This document shows positions 1-11,567 of a DNA stretch of 64,000 nucleotides, in pieces. This stretch comes from Gibbula magus (Eukaryota; Mollusca; Gastropoda; Trochida; Trochidae): NCBI GenBank assembly GCA_936450465.1, contig OW388297.1:61708202-61772201 (forward strand), read 5' to 3'. The first letter of the stretch is position 1; every line of letters starts with the position of its first letter. Under the pieces are notes generated by a model, which saw nothing but the letters and a program-made list of their open reading frames with translations, did not search any database and was not told where the DNA came from. Made by a program: the position numbers and the translations under genes.

Positions 1-558
1 ATTGCTGGACGCACATTAGCGCTGCTAATGGCGATGCACATTGTTGGTGAGTTTAGCAATCCTTAAACATGTTATGCTTCCAAGTGGCATGAACTCAAAA
101 AAGCATGATAAGTAATTTTACCTGTCGAAATAATTCTTTACAATGGCTGAATATGAATTACTCATATTGAGGATAAAGTGTTATATTCATTTTGGAGATA
201 TGATATTGGCATTTTAACAGATGCATATATCAAGGTCAGAAACAGCGGGTTGCATCTATATTGTTGTCAATCACTAAACTCGTCTTAAAATGAAACTTCA
301 TTTGATCAACTATTAGAGTAGCCTGGATGCCAAACCCAAGTTGTTGTTTTTTATAACTGATTTTGACATTTCATACGTTGCCAATAGTGGTAGCGAAGAT
401 GTTTTACAGTTATAAGATCGTTTGGGGCCTGATTATATTTCAATATCGTGTTGTCGACTGGGTCGTAATTAATATCAAACCTCGACTAAACAACGTTAAT
501 GAGAGTACATAACGTTAGGTATGTCTTACTCTCAAAGGCCTACATAAAGAAATAGTTG
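1..558. other. Unique-looking AT-rich DNA, no gene seen
   Basis: No long reading frame, splice-flanked exon or RNA gene was recognised here. It leads directly into the minisatellite that starts near 560. Confidence 0.5.
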
Positions 559-2515
559 ACTGGTGCTCCAAACGTCAGGGTACTAGCTGACTCCAATATC
601 GTAAGAGTTGACTCCAATATCGTAAGAGTTGGCTTCAAAATCCTAAGAGTTGACTGATTCTACAAAGTAAGGGTACTAGCTGACTCCAATATCATAAGAG
701 TTGACTCCAATATCCTAAGAGTTGACTCCAATATCGTAAGAGTTGGCTTCAATATCATAAGAGTTGACTCCAATATCATAAGAGCTGACTCCAATATCGT
801 AAGAGTTGACTTCAATATCCGAAGAGCTGACTGATTCTACAAAGTAAGGGTACTAGCTCACTCCAATATCATAAGAGTTGACTCCAATAGCATAAGGTTG
901 ACTCCAATATCAGAAGAGTTGACTCCAATATCGTAAGAGTTGGGTTCAATATCCTAAGAGTTGACTCCAATATCGTAAGAGTTGACTTCAGTATCCTAAG
1001 AGTTGACTCCAATATCATAAGAGTTGACTTCAATATCCTAAGAGTTGACTCCAATAGCATAAGGTTGACTCCAATATCATAAGAGTTGACTCCAATATCG
1101 TAAGAGTTGACTTCAATATCCTAAGAGTTGACTCCAATAGCATAAGGTTGACTCCAATATCCTAAGAGTTGACTCCAATATCGTAAGAGTTGGCTTCAAT
1201 ATCCTAAGAGTTGACTCCAATATCCTAAGAGTTGGCTTCAATATCCTAAGAGTTGACTCCAATATCATAAGAGTTGGCTTCAATATCCTAAGAGTTGACT
1301 CCAATATCATAAGAGTTGACTCCATTATCCTAAGAGCTGACTCCAATAGCATAAGGTTGACTCCAATATCATAACAGTTGACTCCAATATCATAAGAGTT
1401 GACTCTAATAGCATAAGAGTTGACTTCAATATCCTAAGAGCTGACTCCAATATCCTAAGAATTGACTCCAATAGCATAAGGTTAACTCCAATATCGTAAG
1501 AGTTGGCTTCAATGTCCTAAGAGTTGACTCCAATATCATAAGAGTTGACTTCAATATCCTAAGAGCTGACTCCAATAGCAGAAGGTTGACTCCGATATCA
1601 TAAGAGTTGACTCAAATATCGTAAGAGCTGACACCAATATCGTAAGAGTTGACTCCAATATCGTAAGAGCTGACTCCAATTTCGTAAGAGTTGACTTCAA
1701 TATCGTAAGAGCGGACTGATTTTACAAAGTAAGGGTACTAGCTGACTCCAATATCATACGAGTTGACTCCAATATCGTGAGAACTGACTCTAATATCGTA
1801 AGAACTGACTCAAATATTGTAAGAGTTGAGTTGACTCCAATATCGTAAGAGCTGACTCCGATGTGGTAAGAGTTGACTCCAATATCGTAAGAGCTGACTG
1901 ATTCTACAAAGTAAGGGTACTAGCTGACACCAATATCGTAAGAGCTGACACCAATATCGTACGAGCTGACACCAATATCGTAAGAGATGACTCCAATATC
2001 GTAAGACCTGACTTATTCTACAAAGTAAGGGTACTAGCTGACACCAATATCGTAAGAGCTGACACCATTATCATAAGAGCTGATACCAATATCGTAAGAG
2101 CTGACTTATTCTACAAAGTAAGGGTACTAGCTGACACCAATATCGTAAGAGCTGACACCAATATCGTAAGAGCTGACACCAATATCGTAAGAGCTGACTC
2201 CAATATCGTAAAAGCTGACACCAATATCGTAAGAGCTGACACCAATATCGTAACAGCTGACTCCAATATCGTAAAAGCTGACACCAATATCGTAAGAGTT
2301 GACTCCAATACCGTAAAAGCTGACACCAATATCGTAAGAGCTGACACCAATATCGTAAGAGCTGACTCCGATATCGTAAGAGCTGACTTATTCTACAAAG
2401 TAAGGGTACTAGCTGACACCAATATCGTAAGAGCTGACACCAATATCGTAAGAACTGACACCAATATCGTAAGAGCTGACTCCAATATCGTAAGAGCTGA
2501 CTTATTCTACAAAGT
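559..2515. repeat. 21-bp minisatellite with punctuation units
   Basis: About 2 kb of a 21-bp unit of the form gactccaatatcgtaagagt/ct. The left half is mostly 'gactccaat...gagttg' with 'ggcttcaat' variants; the right half is mostly 'gacaccaat...gagctg', so the array drifts along its length. A distinct spacer, ttctacaaagtaagggtact, interrupts it near 656, 833, 1718, 1900, 2014, 2106, 2390 and 2503 (the last one diverged). Because the unit is a multiple of three and has few stops, long frames stay open on the minus strand (869-1060, 1113-1352, 2111-2350); I treat these as shadows of the repeat, not genes. Confidence 0.95.
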
Positions 2516-3705
2516 CAGGTTCACGGTCGAACTTATCCCCACTTACCTTCGCTTATGCACCATCATTGTCGATATTTTAGATTTTCATTTGTTTAGAAAA
2601 TTTATTTGAAAAAGAGTGTTACACATTTCTTAACTTTCTTTACAAAAGAACTATTCCATCAACATCGTCTTCTAAAAAGATTTTGTCAAAAATACAAGAT
2701 TGAAAGCATGTTCAGCTTCAGTGATTAATGGATTTGTTACAGGTCACGTAGTTTGTTTGAATCATTATTGAAAGTTTTTGTTAAAAACGAAAATGTTAAT
2801 TAATTACAGCAAACGCACGTAAACAGTTCTGGTCTCTACATCGATATTTTGTTTCAACCCAATTTAACCTGTGACCTTGTTCACCACATCCGAGATATGT
2901 GTTTGGCTGCCCTTTCACCTTACACAAACATACAGGAACAACATGTTTTGGTTCCTGCTGCCATACACATTGTCGCAATTTGATCACGTTATTCAATCAG
3001 ACATAATCACATATAACCTATTCTTACCAAAGCGGGCAAAGATATGCCGGGTATTAAAGTTTTCATAATGGTCATGGGAATTACAGTTTTTCTAAATATA
3101 ACTTGCAGTTTGATTGGTTGACGGAACTACTTTACGCCCATTCATGAATTGCTAAGCTATATTATTTTAGCTAAATCACATAGATGAACATTTTAGAGCA
3201 TACCTATTTAAAGTCACACGACAGTAAAACATTTAAAATACAAAATCATGACTAACTGTGTTCCCGAGACCGTATTTACAGTACTAAACTTGCAAGGCGA
3301 AGCAGCATGCAAGAGCGGGCGGCTGCATTTCCGTGATGTCATGGCTTTGTGACATCATTAACCATGACGTCATTTGGTGACGTAACACACTCCTATCAAG
3401 CAATCCAACAGAGCGATTGTCACTTCACGTTTTCATTAATTTTCTCTCATTCTGCGACATTTTTTACAAGATAAACGAGTTGTTTACTATGTCGTTAAAC
3501 CCCTTTTTTAATACAATTCAACATTTCTTTAAAATCTTTATTAAAAAATGGCGCAAACTTCAAACTATTTAGATGTGCGCATCTTCAAGATGTAAGAGAG
3601 TTGATGAATGGCGTATGAGTACAATTTGTATTTTACAGTATAATCAAAGATAGTGAATTCGCGTCTTTTTTTCGATTTTTACGCATTAAAATGATTTTGG
3701 GTAAG
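2516..3705. other. Intergenic or intronic DNA, no gene seen
   Basis: Short frames occur on both strands (2796-2996 minus, 2871-3068 plus) but neither has recognisable motifs or convincing splice sites. Confidence 0.45.
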
Positions 3706-3710
3706 AAAAA

Positions 3711-3854
3711 GAATAACCAACTCGGTGCTCGGAATTACGGATTATCTGTCCCTCGTGAATTATTACGTCAAACTCCTCGCTAAAGCTCGGAGTTTATCAC
3801 AATAATTAACTCGGTACAGATAATCCGTAATTCCTCGCAACTCGTTGATTATTC
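3711..3854. repeat. Large imperfect inverted repeat (fold-back)
   Basis: The left arm (about 3711-3765, containing ggaattacggattatctgt) is matched by its reverse complement in the right arm (about 3805-3854, acagataatccgtaattcc). The short centre contains a second smaller palindrome (actcc...ggagt). It looks like a palindromic MITE or solo fold-back element. No flanking duplication was established. Confidence 0.8.
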
Positions 3855-4246
3855 TTATAATCACATATAACAATTGGTTATTAGAATTTTAGGTCAAAAT
3901 ATGTAGGATGGTTGTTACGTGAAATTAGTTAATGTTGAAAACAAAACACATGGCCAGGAAATTTCATTGCTAAACTATCACATAACAGTGACACCACATT
4001 TTCAAGTTGGATTGATAAACTTGTAGTTTTATCATATTATATATTAGGTTTTAGCAGACATTATTAGGAATGGATATTGATTTTGTAGTATTATTCTTGA
4101 TAAATAATATGTCATTACTAAACTGAATAAACTCTCATTTATCGATTAGTATGTCTTGTTGTAATCAGCGTACGTGGAAAAGTTCATTTCAACAGTATTG
4201 TAAAAAATGATTGTTTTCTCATATTAACCTAAATCTACTGAGTGGA

Positions 4247-4990
4247 TTATGTCAACTCTTTTATTCGCACGAAGTTCATCGGCCCATATACAAGGATACA
4301 TATATACAGTAGTAGATACATAGCATATACATATATAATAATATAACTATTGACATATAGGGCATGACACAAGACACATCTATCATTACACAAGACACAT
4401 CTATTAAGATGATTATGTCTTATTTCAAAACTTAAACATAAATATTGGCATACATTGTTCAATAACATTAATTGATTGAATTTACAGATGGATGGGTTAT
4501 CATAATAGAAATGTGGTATATAATGAGATTTTAAATTGTCATAAAAATTACATTTCAATATAAAATGGAACTCATCTTCGATTCCTGTGTTACACATAGG
4601 GCATATACGTTCTTGATAGTCAATTCCTAGCCTAATGTTGTTTTATTAGTAAGCAATGTACGATATTTCTCTGGTACAAGTAGGCTTTTATATTGTCTAT
4701 ACAATCTATGTTTTGAACTTTCTTGAATTGTTTCTTGAAATGCAACCCTTTCGTAATCCCAAAGGACATTCAAAATAATCTGTTAAAATATCATTACTTT
4801 TCACACAAGCTTTAACAGAACTGTAAATACTTTTAAGAGCTCTAAGCATCTTACCATTCATACCCGATGCATATAGACACCGCCATAGTTACGGTCTATT
4901 GAGTCAAATGCCTTGCGGAAGTCCACAAAGGCAACCACAACATTGCTTGCAGGTGCATGTTTTACGCACTGATGAAAATGTTACCAATTT
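4247..4990 (-). pseudogene. Degraded LINE reverse-transcriptase fragments
   Basis: Read on the minus strand, 4880-4990 encodes a stretch containing FVDFRKAFDSIDR, the reverse-transcriptase motif A of non-LTR retrotransposons. Downstream (4620-4760) is a piece with LYRQYKSLLVPEKYRTLL, and 4247-4597 encodes a C-terminal piece beginning MCNTGIEDEFHFILKCNFY, like the E-x-HF-x-x-x-C tail that ends many CR1/Jockey-like ORF2 proteins. Motif B and the YADD/FADD box are missing and the pieces are in different frames, so this is a decayed, internally deleted copy. The larger minus-strand fragment at 45135-45761 has the same type of tail. Confidence 0.7.
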
Positions 4991-5144
4991 GACTCACATG
5001 GATGAAATTTTTAACAAATACATGAACATTGCATAAATTCTACATCATTATGTTTGGATATTTACGAAAATGTCGGAAAATGAAAACTTGCTTGGTGAAC
5101 AGAGGAACATAAATAAGGTGACTAAACCAGTAGGGACACCATAA

Positions 5145-5255
5145 GTCTCTCAAAACATGTCTCAGTGTGAGGCAGGGACTCACTCTTTAAACGTTCAGTT
5201 TATCCAGCAATGAAGCGGGTTACCCACCAGTGTGCCGAGCCGCGCACATTCTTAC
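5145..5255 (-). repeat. SINE fragment (inverted relative to 51585-51975)
   Basis: The segment from 'catgtctcagtgtgaggcag' through 'ccagcaatgaagcgggttac' is a diverged reverse complement of the plus-strand SINE at 51585-51975 (there ggttacctgcctcattgctg and gccccacactgacacatgag). Only the middle part is present. Confidence 0.6.
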
Positions 5256-5267
5256 TGAAATTTAACT

Positions 5268-5650
5268 GCAAAAGCCCACGTGTCACCATGTACAAGAAGT
5301 CTCTCAAACTTCTCGTCAACTGCAAAGGCACACGTGTCATCATGTACAAGAAGTATCTCAAAGTTCTCGTCAACTGCAAAGGCCCACGTGTCACCATGTA
5401 CATGAAGTCTCTCAAAGTTCTCGTCAACTGCAAAGGCCCACGTGTCACCATGAACAAGAAATCTCTCAAAGTTCTCGTCAACTGCAAAGGCCCACGTGTC
5501 ATCATGTACAAGAAGTCTCTCAAACTTCTCGTCAACTGCAAAGGCCCACGTGTCATCATTTACAAGAAGTCTCTCAAACTTCTCGTCAACTGCAAAGGCC
5601 CACATGTCACCATGTACAAGAAGTCTCTCAAACTTCTCGCCAACAGCAGT
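5268..5650. repeat. 54-bp minisatellite, about 7 copies
   Basis: A 54-bp unit (gtgtcaccatgtacaagaag, then tctctcaaa...ttctcgtcaactgcaaaggcccac) is repeated about seven times with few changes. Since 54 is a multiple of three and the unit has no stops in three of its frames, frames are open on the plus strand (5210-5716) and in two minus-strand frames at the same time. This is expected from the repeat and gives no support for a protein. No splice sites flank it convincingly. Confidence 0.9.
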
Positions 5651-5716
5651 GCCATATCGGCCAGCTTGACGCGAAATATTCCAAACGCTTTTTGCCGTAT
5701 TGTATATTTATTTTAA

Positions 5717-6896
5717 GCAATGGTCGTGGATCTGGTATCAGCCAAAAATTAATTAGTAACTAGGTTGCATACCGGACTTCCTGACATTGCCGGAGCGCGG
5801 GACATCTTGTACAGCTTTCACATATCAGCCAGCAATCTGACGACCATATATGAAATGAATATCTTTTCCCGCGATAAAGTGGCCTCGCTTTCGCCTAGGC
5901 TTCAGCCATCAGGCGCTTTGCTGCTAGCCAATCATATTACTCATAGAGGTCACGTGACCAAACTTCTAGACGCTCTTTCTGGAAATACGGTCACTTTTGT
6001 AGTAAATAGTATACAAAGTACTAACTTGTATTCATTTTCATTCTTGTGAATTGAAACAGAAGTTACAGTTGTTTATCGGAGTCCCTACTGCAGCTTTTGA
6101 GATAAGAGGAACCCATCACTGAAAACCCTGACCCTCAGTCTAGCTGTGTTTACCCCTGCTTCACAAATTAGAGCCACAATGACATATCACTGGGGTCATA
6201 TCAAAACAAAGAGTGTTAATGTGTCCCAGAGTGATATATCTGTCAGCTGAATGTGATGTTACCACAGATTTGCCCCGATTGTTTATGTTTGGGTCAGTTA
6301 ATTCAGAGACAAACTGGGAGTTTTTTCGGAGATATTTACTAACTTTAACAGGTGTCCATTAAGTTTCTCCACCTCTTTCTATGTGAAATGAACTAGATAA
6401 ATGACTTGTGATTGCAGGAAAGTTGAAATTTGGTCCCTCCCTCGGATGAGATGAGAGGAACCCAAGATTTCCTAATTGCATGTCGCAATTTGAGAGAAAA
6501 TTTCTGGTCACGTGACCAGAATAAATAGGCTGTTCTAAAGCACATATCTTATTCAAGTGTTTACTTTCTTGCTACATAAGGAATGTATCAACAGGAGAAT
6601 ACGTGTGAACAGTTGAAAGAAGCAGTTTTTGTACAGATTTGATTGTATTTGCTATTATATGTATAGACATAATTCATGATTTTGAGGGCTGTTCTGGTCA
6701 CTTGACTGTGACGTCACTATGAAATTTCAGTATGGGTTCTATTTTTAACAAAGGCAGGGTAGTGACCTATTTCTGTGCTATAATAAGCCAATCTCACTTA
6801 GACCGCTTGCTGTATGTTTAGCCTGTGCAAGAACATAGGGCACACCGTTGTTGCAAAGAAATGCATAAGCTTAATTTTGCTCTCACTGTTTTTCAG
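5717..6896. other. No gene recognised; probable intron or upstream region of the lectin-like gene
   Basis: One frame (about 5765-6049, 94 residues) lacks recognisable domains. The last 20 bases are a good polypyrimidine tract ending in tttcag, the acceptor of the exon at 6897. Confidence 0.4.
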
Positions 6897-7070
6897 CAAC
6901 AAGTAGTTTTCCTGTCGGCGAAACTCTCTCTGCGCTTAGTAGCAAGGATGTTACCTGGTCCCAGGCTGTCGATGCGTGTGGCCCTCAAATGGAACTGGCG
7001 CCAGTCAGCTCTCTTCAAATACCATCAATTGCCAGAGAAAGGGAAACATTCTGGGTTAAAAGAGATACCC
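6897..7070 (+). CDS. Exon of C-type-lectin-like receptor: first half of the domain
   Basis: A 174-nt exon preceded by ctcactgtttttcag and followed by gtaggt, entering and leaving in phase 1. It encodes about 57 residues including TWSQAVDACGPQMELAPVSS and a later ETFWVKRDT. The W-x-x-A-x-x-x-C pattern followed by a leucine-rich stretch and FW fits the first helix and following strand of a C-type-lectin-like domain; this is inferred from family pattern, not a search. The phase matches the downstream exons at 30726, 30992 and 39603, so I place all in one plus-strand gene. Upstream exons (signal peptide, start codon) were not found, so the gene is partial here. Confidence 0.6.
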
Positions 7071-7775
7071 GTAGGTATTCTTCCATTAGAAAGTATTATG
7101 AATTCACAAATCAATCAAACCAATCAATAAATGCATGTTGCGGCGAATTTTACACTCACGAGATTTCGAAACTCCATGTTGTGTTACTTCATAACTGTGA
7201 TGTATTTGAATGATAAACACAAGCCGTCATGTCTTGACGTCACTTTTGCAATATACTGATACTTGTGCGGCCCGCTGCAAACCCGGCTTTGTTCCATATG
7301 CAAACAGGTCGGCAGCATATTCAGCATCTGCCGTAACGGGACGTTGCAGTGGTCCGTCATCACGCGCAGAATGTGATCATCTAAAAGTTAGGAAATAACA
7401 TACATGATATGCTGAAGACATTCAACGGAAAGATATATTCGGGAAATACTATCCAAGCTAAAGATTGGTACAAACACTTTAGATACTTATTGATTTGGAT
7501 AGTGACGGTGATTTATGTGGCCAGTACGATACAGAAGCGTAACTGACCGTACAGATATTGATTCAAGCTTTGTAGAAGATATTCGTGACTCAACAAATCG
7601 GTAAGGAGGAAATATTACAAAGTATCAAACTTAAAATCTAACAAATCCTCTTGTACAGATTCAACATTCTCCTAATCCTTTAAATATTCTGCCGATTTGT
7701 TATTGCCACACTAAGAACTGATATCTAATATCATTTTAGAAAAGGGTTACTTCCCATAAACATGGTGAACTGGTA
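7071..7775. other. Start of the large intron, no gene seen
   Basis: A cysteine-containing frame (7210-7398) sits here but has no good acceptor and would not fit phase 1. Otherwise nothing recognised. Confidence 0.4.
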
Positions 7776-7778
7776 TAA

Positions 7779-7946
7779 TAGTTCCAAATCATAAGAAAGG
7801 TAACAAAACTAATCCTGAAAACTATAGAGGCATAGCGTTATTAAGCATATTGAACAAAATATTTACATCTATCGTAAATAAGAGATTAGTTGAACGGGCA
7901 TACCCTTTAGATAAGATAAAAGAATCACAGGCTGTATTCAGGATAC
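7779..7946 (+). pseudogene. Short LINE reverse-transcriptase fragment
   Basis: A plus-strand stretch encodes IVPNHKKGNKTNPENYRGIA followed by LLSILNKIFTSIVNKRL. This is the conserved block just before motif A in non-LTR reverse transcriptases (K-K-G...NYRPI-like). The frame is lost just after 7946 and no catalytic box remains. It lies intronically, opposite in orientation to the L1/Tx1-like remnant that follows. Confidence 0.65.
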
Positions 7947-8299
7947 TCCACTATATAAGCTACTGACAACATATTTTAAAAAGTGTTTATATTCCATTTC
8001 AAGCTTCATGTACAGTATATGACAGGGTTAACAAGTGTTGACAGTCAAATATACATAGGAATATGATATAGTCATGGAGAAATCCAATTAGCACGTAGGA
8101 GATGGTTTGGTAATGAACAATATGAAATGTGTTATATACAAGTATTTTATGAGAGCTTCATTGCAGTATTAGAAAATCATTTTTAGATTTTGCCATTTCT
8201 GAGTGAAATGCTGATATCTATTATATTTTATTACAATGTATATTTTTACAGTGCTTATAATATATATCTTGCTGTTTCTAACTTGATCTATAAATAAAT

Positions 8300-10135
8300 G
8301 TTTTGGCAAGAAGTAAAATATGATTTATAACTTGGTTATGAGAGAATACTCCAAACATTACAATAATGAATTTAGAAAGTTTCGAGTTAGTTTGGAGGTT
8401 GTCATTTAGGAATTTCTCAATTTTATTCCAAAAGTTCTGAACAAATTGGCATTCAAAATAAACATGTGATATATCTTCTGGAGCATTTTTACAAAACGTA
8501 CATGTATCATCATCAACTTCATTCCTTATGTAAACACAATTCTGTTAATAATCTCTTGGAAACTCTGAAAGCTTACAGTCCTTTGTGCAGTTTCTATAGT
8601 AATTAAACACATATTTCTAGTCAATTTCATGAAGAAATACTTTGTTACAATATCCCAACGACTCCGGTGCGGTATCATTCTTAATTAATTTATCATAGAA
8701 TGTCCTTGAATTTTCAGCATTAGTAAACATGTGTTTGTAAATGTTTTTGGCCTGAGGCATATTACTAGTTAGAGATGTATTTCTTATGTGATTTTGTTTG
8801 TCAACCGCTGATTGTCTTAGAAGGTTCCCTTTATTTTCTATCTATGTATAATTGTATAATTTTCATAACTTTGAAAGCCATTTTCGTCACATATATCGTT
8901 TATACTGTAAACTCCATTAAACCAGTTTTTAATAATGTATGGTGATTTAAACAAGTGGTTAAACCATAGTGGTTGAGTCCTGATTTGGTCCGTCTCAGTG
9001 TCATCAAAGTTAATTTTCTGATAGTCTAGAATATCCTCCATGCAGACGAAGCAGCTTTCCAAAAAGGAGTATCGTGTTCAGATAAACAGTCGATCCAATT
9101 ACAGCCTAGTTTGAGGAGATGTTTTAAAATAAAAGTTATGTTTGAATACTGTTCAAGTTTCTTATAATTTCTTTTCAATGAGTACATGTATATATTTAAA
9201 GCATTAATAAAACATTTTATATCAATCATTCCTAGGCCTCCGTCTTGATAACTTCTCCTTATCGTTGATCTCTTAATTTGTCATTTTTTATTTTCCATAA
9301 GAATCTGTAGATTATGTTGTTCTTTAACGAATGTCTTAGGTGGAATGGGCAGAGCAGGGAAGATATGTACTAATAAGGTTGATATTGCCAATCATTAATA
9401 ACTTTGGATTTTTTCATAAGTGTTTTTTACACGCCAACTGGCCTAAAGTCTATATGTTGATATGTTCTAGGTGTTTTCTTGTGTTGATCACCCACAAATC
9501 ACTTAATGCAACATTCTGTGTGATTCCTAAAATTTCAAAGTCCCCCTGTGCCAGTCAAGTTTAAGGTCACTGATTAATGCTACCTTACTCTCAGACATAA
9601 AACCTATCCAAAATGCTTTGGTTTTTTTCTATGTTCATATTCCTTTGCTGCATTTAGGCTTTTTTTTAGATACATCTAAAAAAAAGCTGAGTATTATCAG
9701 CATACTGTCCTAGTTTATGTTCATTATCATTAAGTCCTTATCCATTTGTCCTTATCATTATATGTAATATTTCAACTGCAAGTATGAATAAGTAGGGTGA
9801 GATTGGGTGCCCCTGTCTACATTCCCTTTCAAGCGTTCAAAACTTTTTTATGAAATATATCGATGTCCATTTTGTATTGCTGATGATGTTGTGTTTGAGG
9901 TTAAAATGTCTACCCATTTGATTATATTTGGCCAAAAACCAAACTTAATCATTACCTGCTTTATAAAAGGTTTAGAAATTGTATCAAATGCTTTTTCAAA
10001 GTCGATTAGGAGAAGCAGTCCAGGTTTGTTGAGCTTGTTGGCTTCACTGATACATCTCCCTGGAATAACTGCTGTTTGATTCTCATGCAGAATTTTATTC
10101 AAAGGCTCGTTCAGTAATTTGTAATACAAGAACTT
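8300..10135 (-). pseudogene. L1/Tx1-like LINE ORF2 remnant
   Basis: On the minus strand the pieces appear in the order expected of an L1/Tx1-type ORF2. 9848-10129 encodes an N-side piece with AVIPGRCISEANKL and LLLIDFEKAFDTIS (motif A). About 9770-9835 encodes RQGHPISPYLFIL (motif B). About 9685-9715 encodes QYADNTQLF, a changed form of the YADD active site (second Asp to Asn). 9026-9229 and 8838-9062 encode C-terminal pieces including HDTPFWKAASSAW and QPLWFNHLFKS. Frames change between pieces and stops interrupt, so the copy is inactive. The 5' half (endonuclease) is absent. The L1/Tx1 assignment rests on the 'DFEKAFD...QG.PISPYLF' pattern. Confidence 0.75.
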
Positions 10136-11567
10136 ATTATCTTATATAAAGGGTAAGTAATGAAATAGGCCGCCAATTTTGTACGAAGGTGAACCCCCTG
10201 CAAAGTTTATATTTCATAATTTAAAATTTCAAAATAAATGACGAAAAACAAATTTATTTGCTATTTGTCTTTTGTAATATGCTGCAAAATGAATGACAAA
10301 TACATGTAGCTATTCGCTTTTTGTTATTCATTATTCTGAACGACGGCCCATGCCATAATCACATCTTGCCTTTCAGGCCTGATGAGCTCAAAGTGGTAAC
10401 CAGATTTTAAACTGTTATTCGCTATTCATCATTCGTCATTCGATTGACGAAAAGCAAATTTATTTATATGCCTTCAATTAGTATGTAATTAACCATAAAA
10501 TTTTTCCGCTAATGCTCCAAATTTGTATGGTTATTTACAATACTAATTAGACAGTACTTAGATGATCCAGGGCCCCCATTATATACTACTAAGAAAAAAA
10601 CAACTAAAAAAAACATTTTTGATTTTGATTATTAATTAATAATCAAATATATAAATCTACATTATATATTTATTCTTTTATTTTATTTTTTTTTGTGTGC
10701 AAAACCCCTCACTTGGCCTTTAGCCATACCTCCCTGGAAGGACTCGAGTCTTTCTTTCTTTCTTTCACTTTCTTCTCCAGAGAGGATTTTCCTACCGTTT
10801 TTGTTCCTGGGGAACGGTAGGGCCAGTGTCCCTTGAGATTTTCAGACTGAAATCACATCCACCCCTCGCCACTGTATTTCTCAATCACGTTGCCTTCATG
10901 AGAATATACCGAGGTGTTGTGAGATTCAAACTCACATTCAACAGGTTTGACTATTTGCAACTAGTCTTGCCTGATATTGTACCACACTGCCAAGGGACAC
11001 TGACAAGAATTACTGTTGTTGTTGCATTGGGTTATACGTCTGCTACCACTCGTTGAGTGATTTCGCCGACGCGGGTGCCTTAATTTTATTAAGGAAATAT
11101 GGGGTGTGTAAAATTTGGAATAATTAAGGACAACCCAAAAAAATGGTAATTTAGATAAAGTTTCTAATAGGTAAAGATTTGGAGATTATAGCCAACGGGT
11201 AAAGTAAAGTGAAATTTTGAATTTTTAATAAGGGACAAGAATTACAGAAATGTTTGTCCTTATATATTTCATGTCACAGATCTGATTCTAAACTGATTTA
11301 AAATCATGTTATGATATAGAATATCTTATAAGCTAAATATTCCCGGCTAATTTGATGTTATTTGATGTATAAATGTAAATTTTAAGAAAACTAGACGATT
11401 TAACACTCAACAGGTGTTGCATGTCTGACACGATTTGACATGCGCAGGATTATTGATCGATCAAATGCATGTCAAATAGGTGTCAGTAGGATCAAGGGAG
11501 GTAATGGATTGCTTATTTGGAGTTGTTTCCCTTTGACCACTAATGATATGAAATTTATATCATATAT
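10136..11567. other. AT-rich intronic repeats and a retroelement end, no gene
   Basis: Contains short diverged repeats around 10235-10275 and 10430-10470 (gacgaaaaacaaatttattt and gacgaaaagcaaatttattt). At 10340-10402 there is a tail ending cctttcaggcctgatgagct, matching the 3' end of the core-plus-(ACGG)n elements found later. A perfect 9-bp-stem hairpin (CCTACCGTT / AACGGTAGG) lies at about 10790-10821. A frame at 10826-11056 shows no motif. The left end of the virus-like element should fall near the right edge, but no terminal inverted repeat was identified. Confidence 0.5.

Noticed and set aside
869..2350. Leucine/isoleucine-rich frames in the first minisatellite
   Set aside because: Shadows of the 21-bp repeat unit.
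5200..5716. Repetitive frames on both strands at 5.2-5.7 kb as a possible repeat protein
   Set aside because: Explained by a 54-bp unit without stops in three frames; no start context, splice sites or domain supports translation.
7210..7398. Cysteine-containing frame as a further receptor exon
   Set aside because: No polypyrimidine-AG acceptor at its start, weak donor, and its phase would not join to the exon at 6897-7070.
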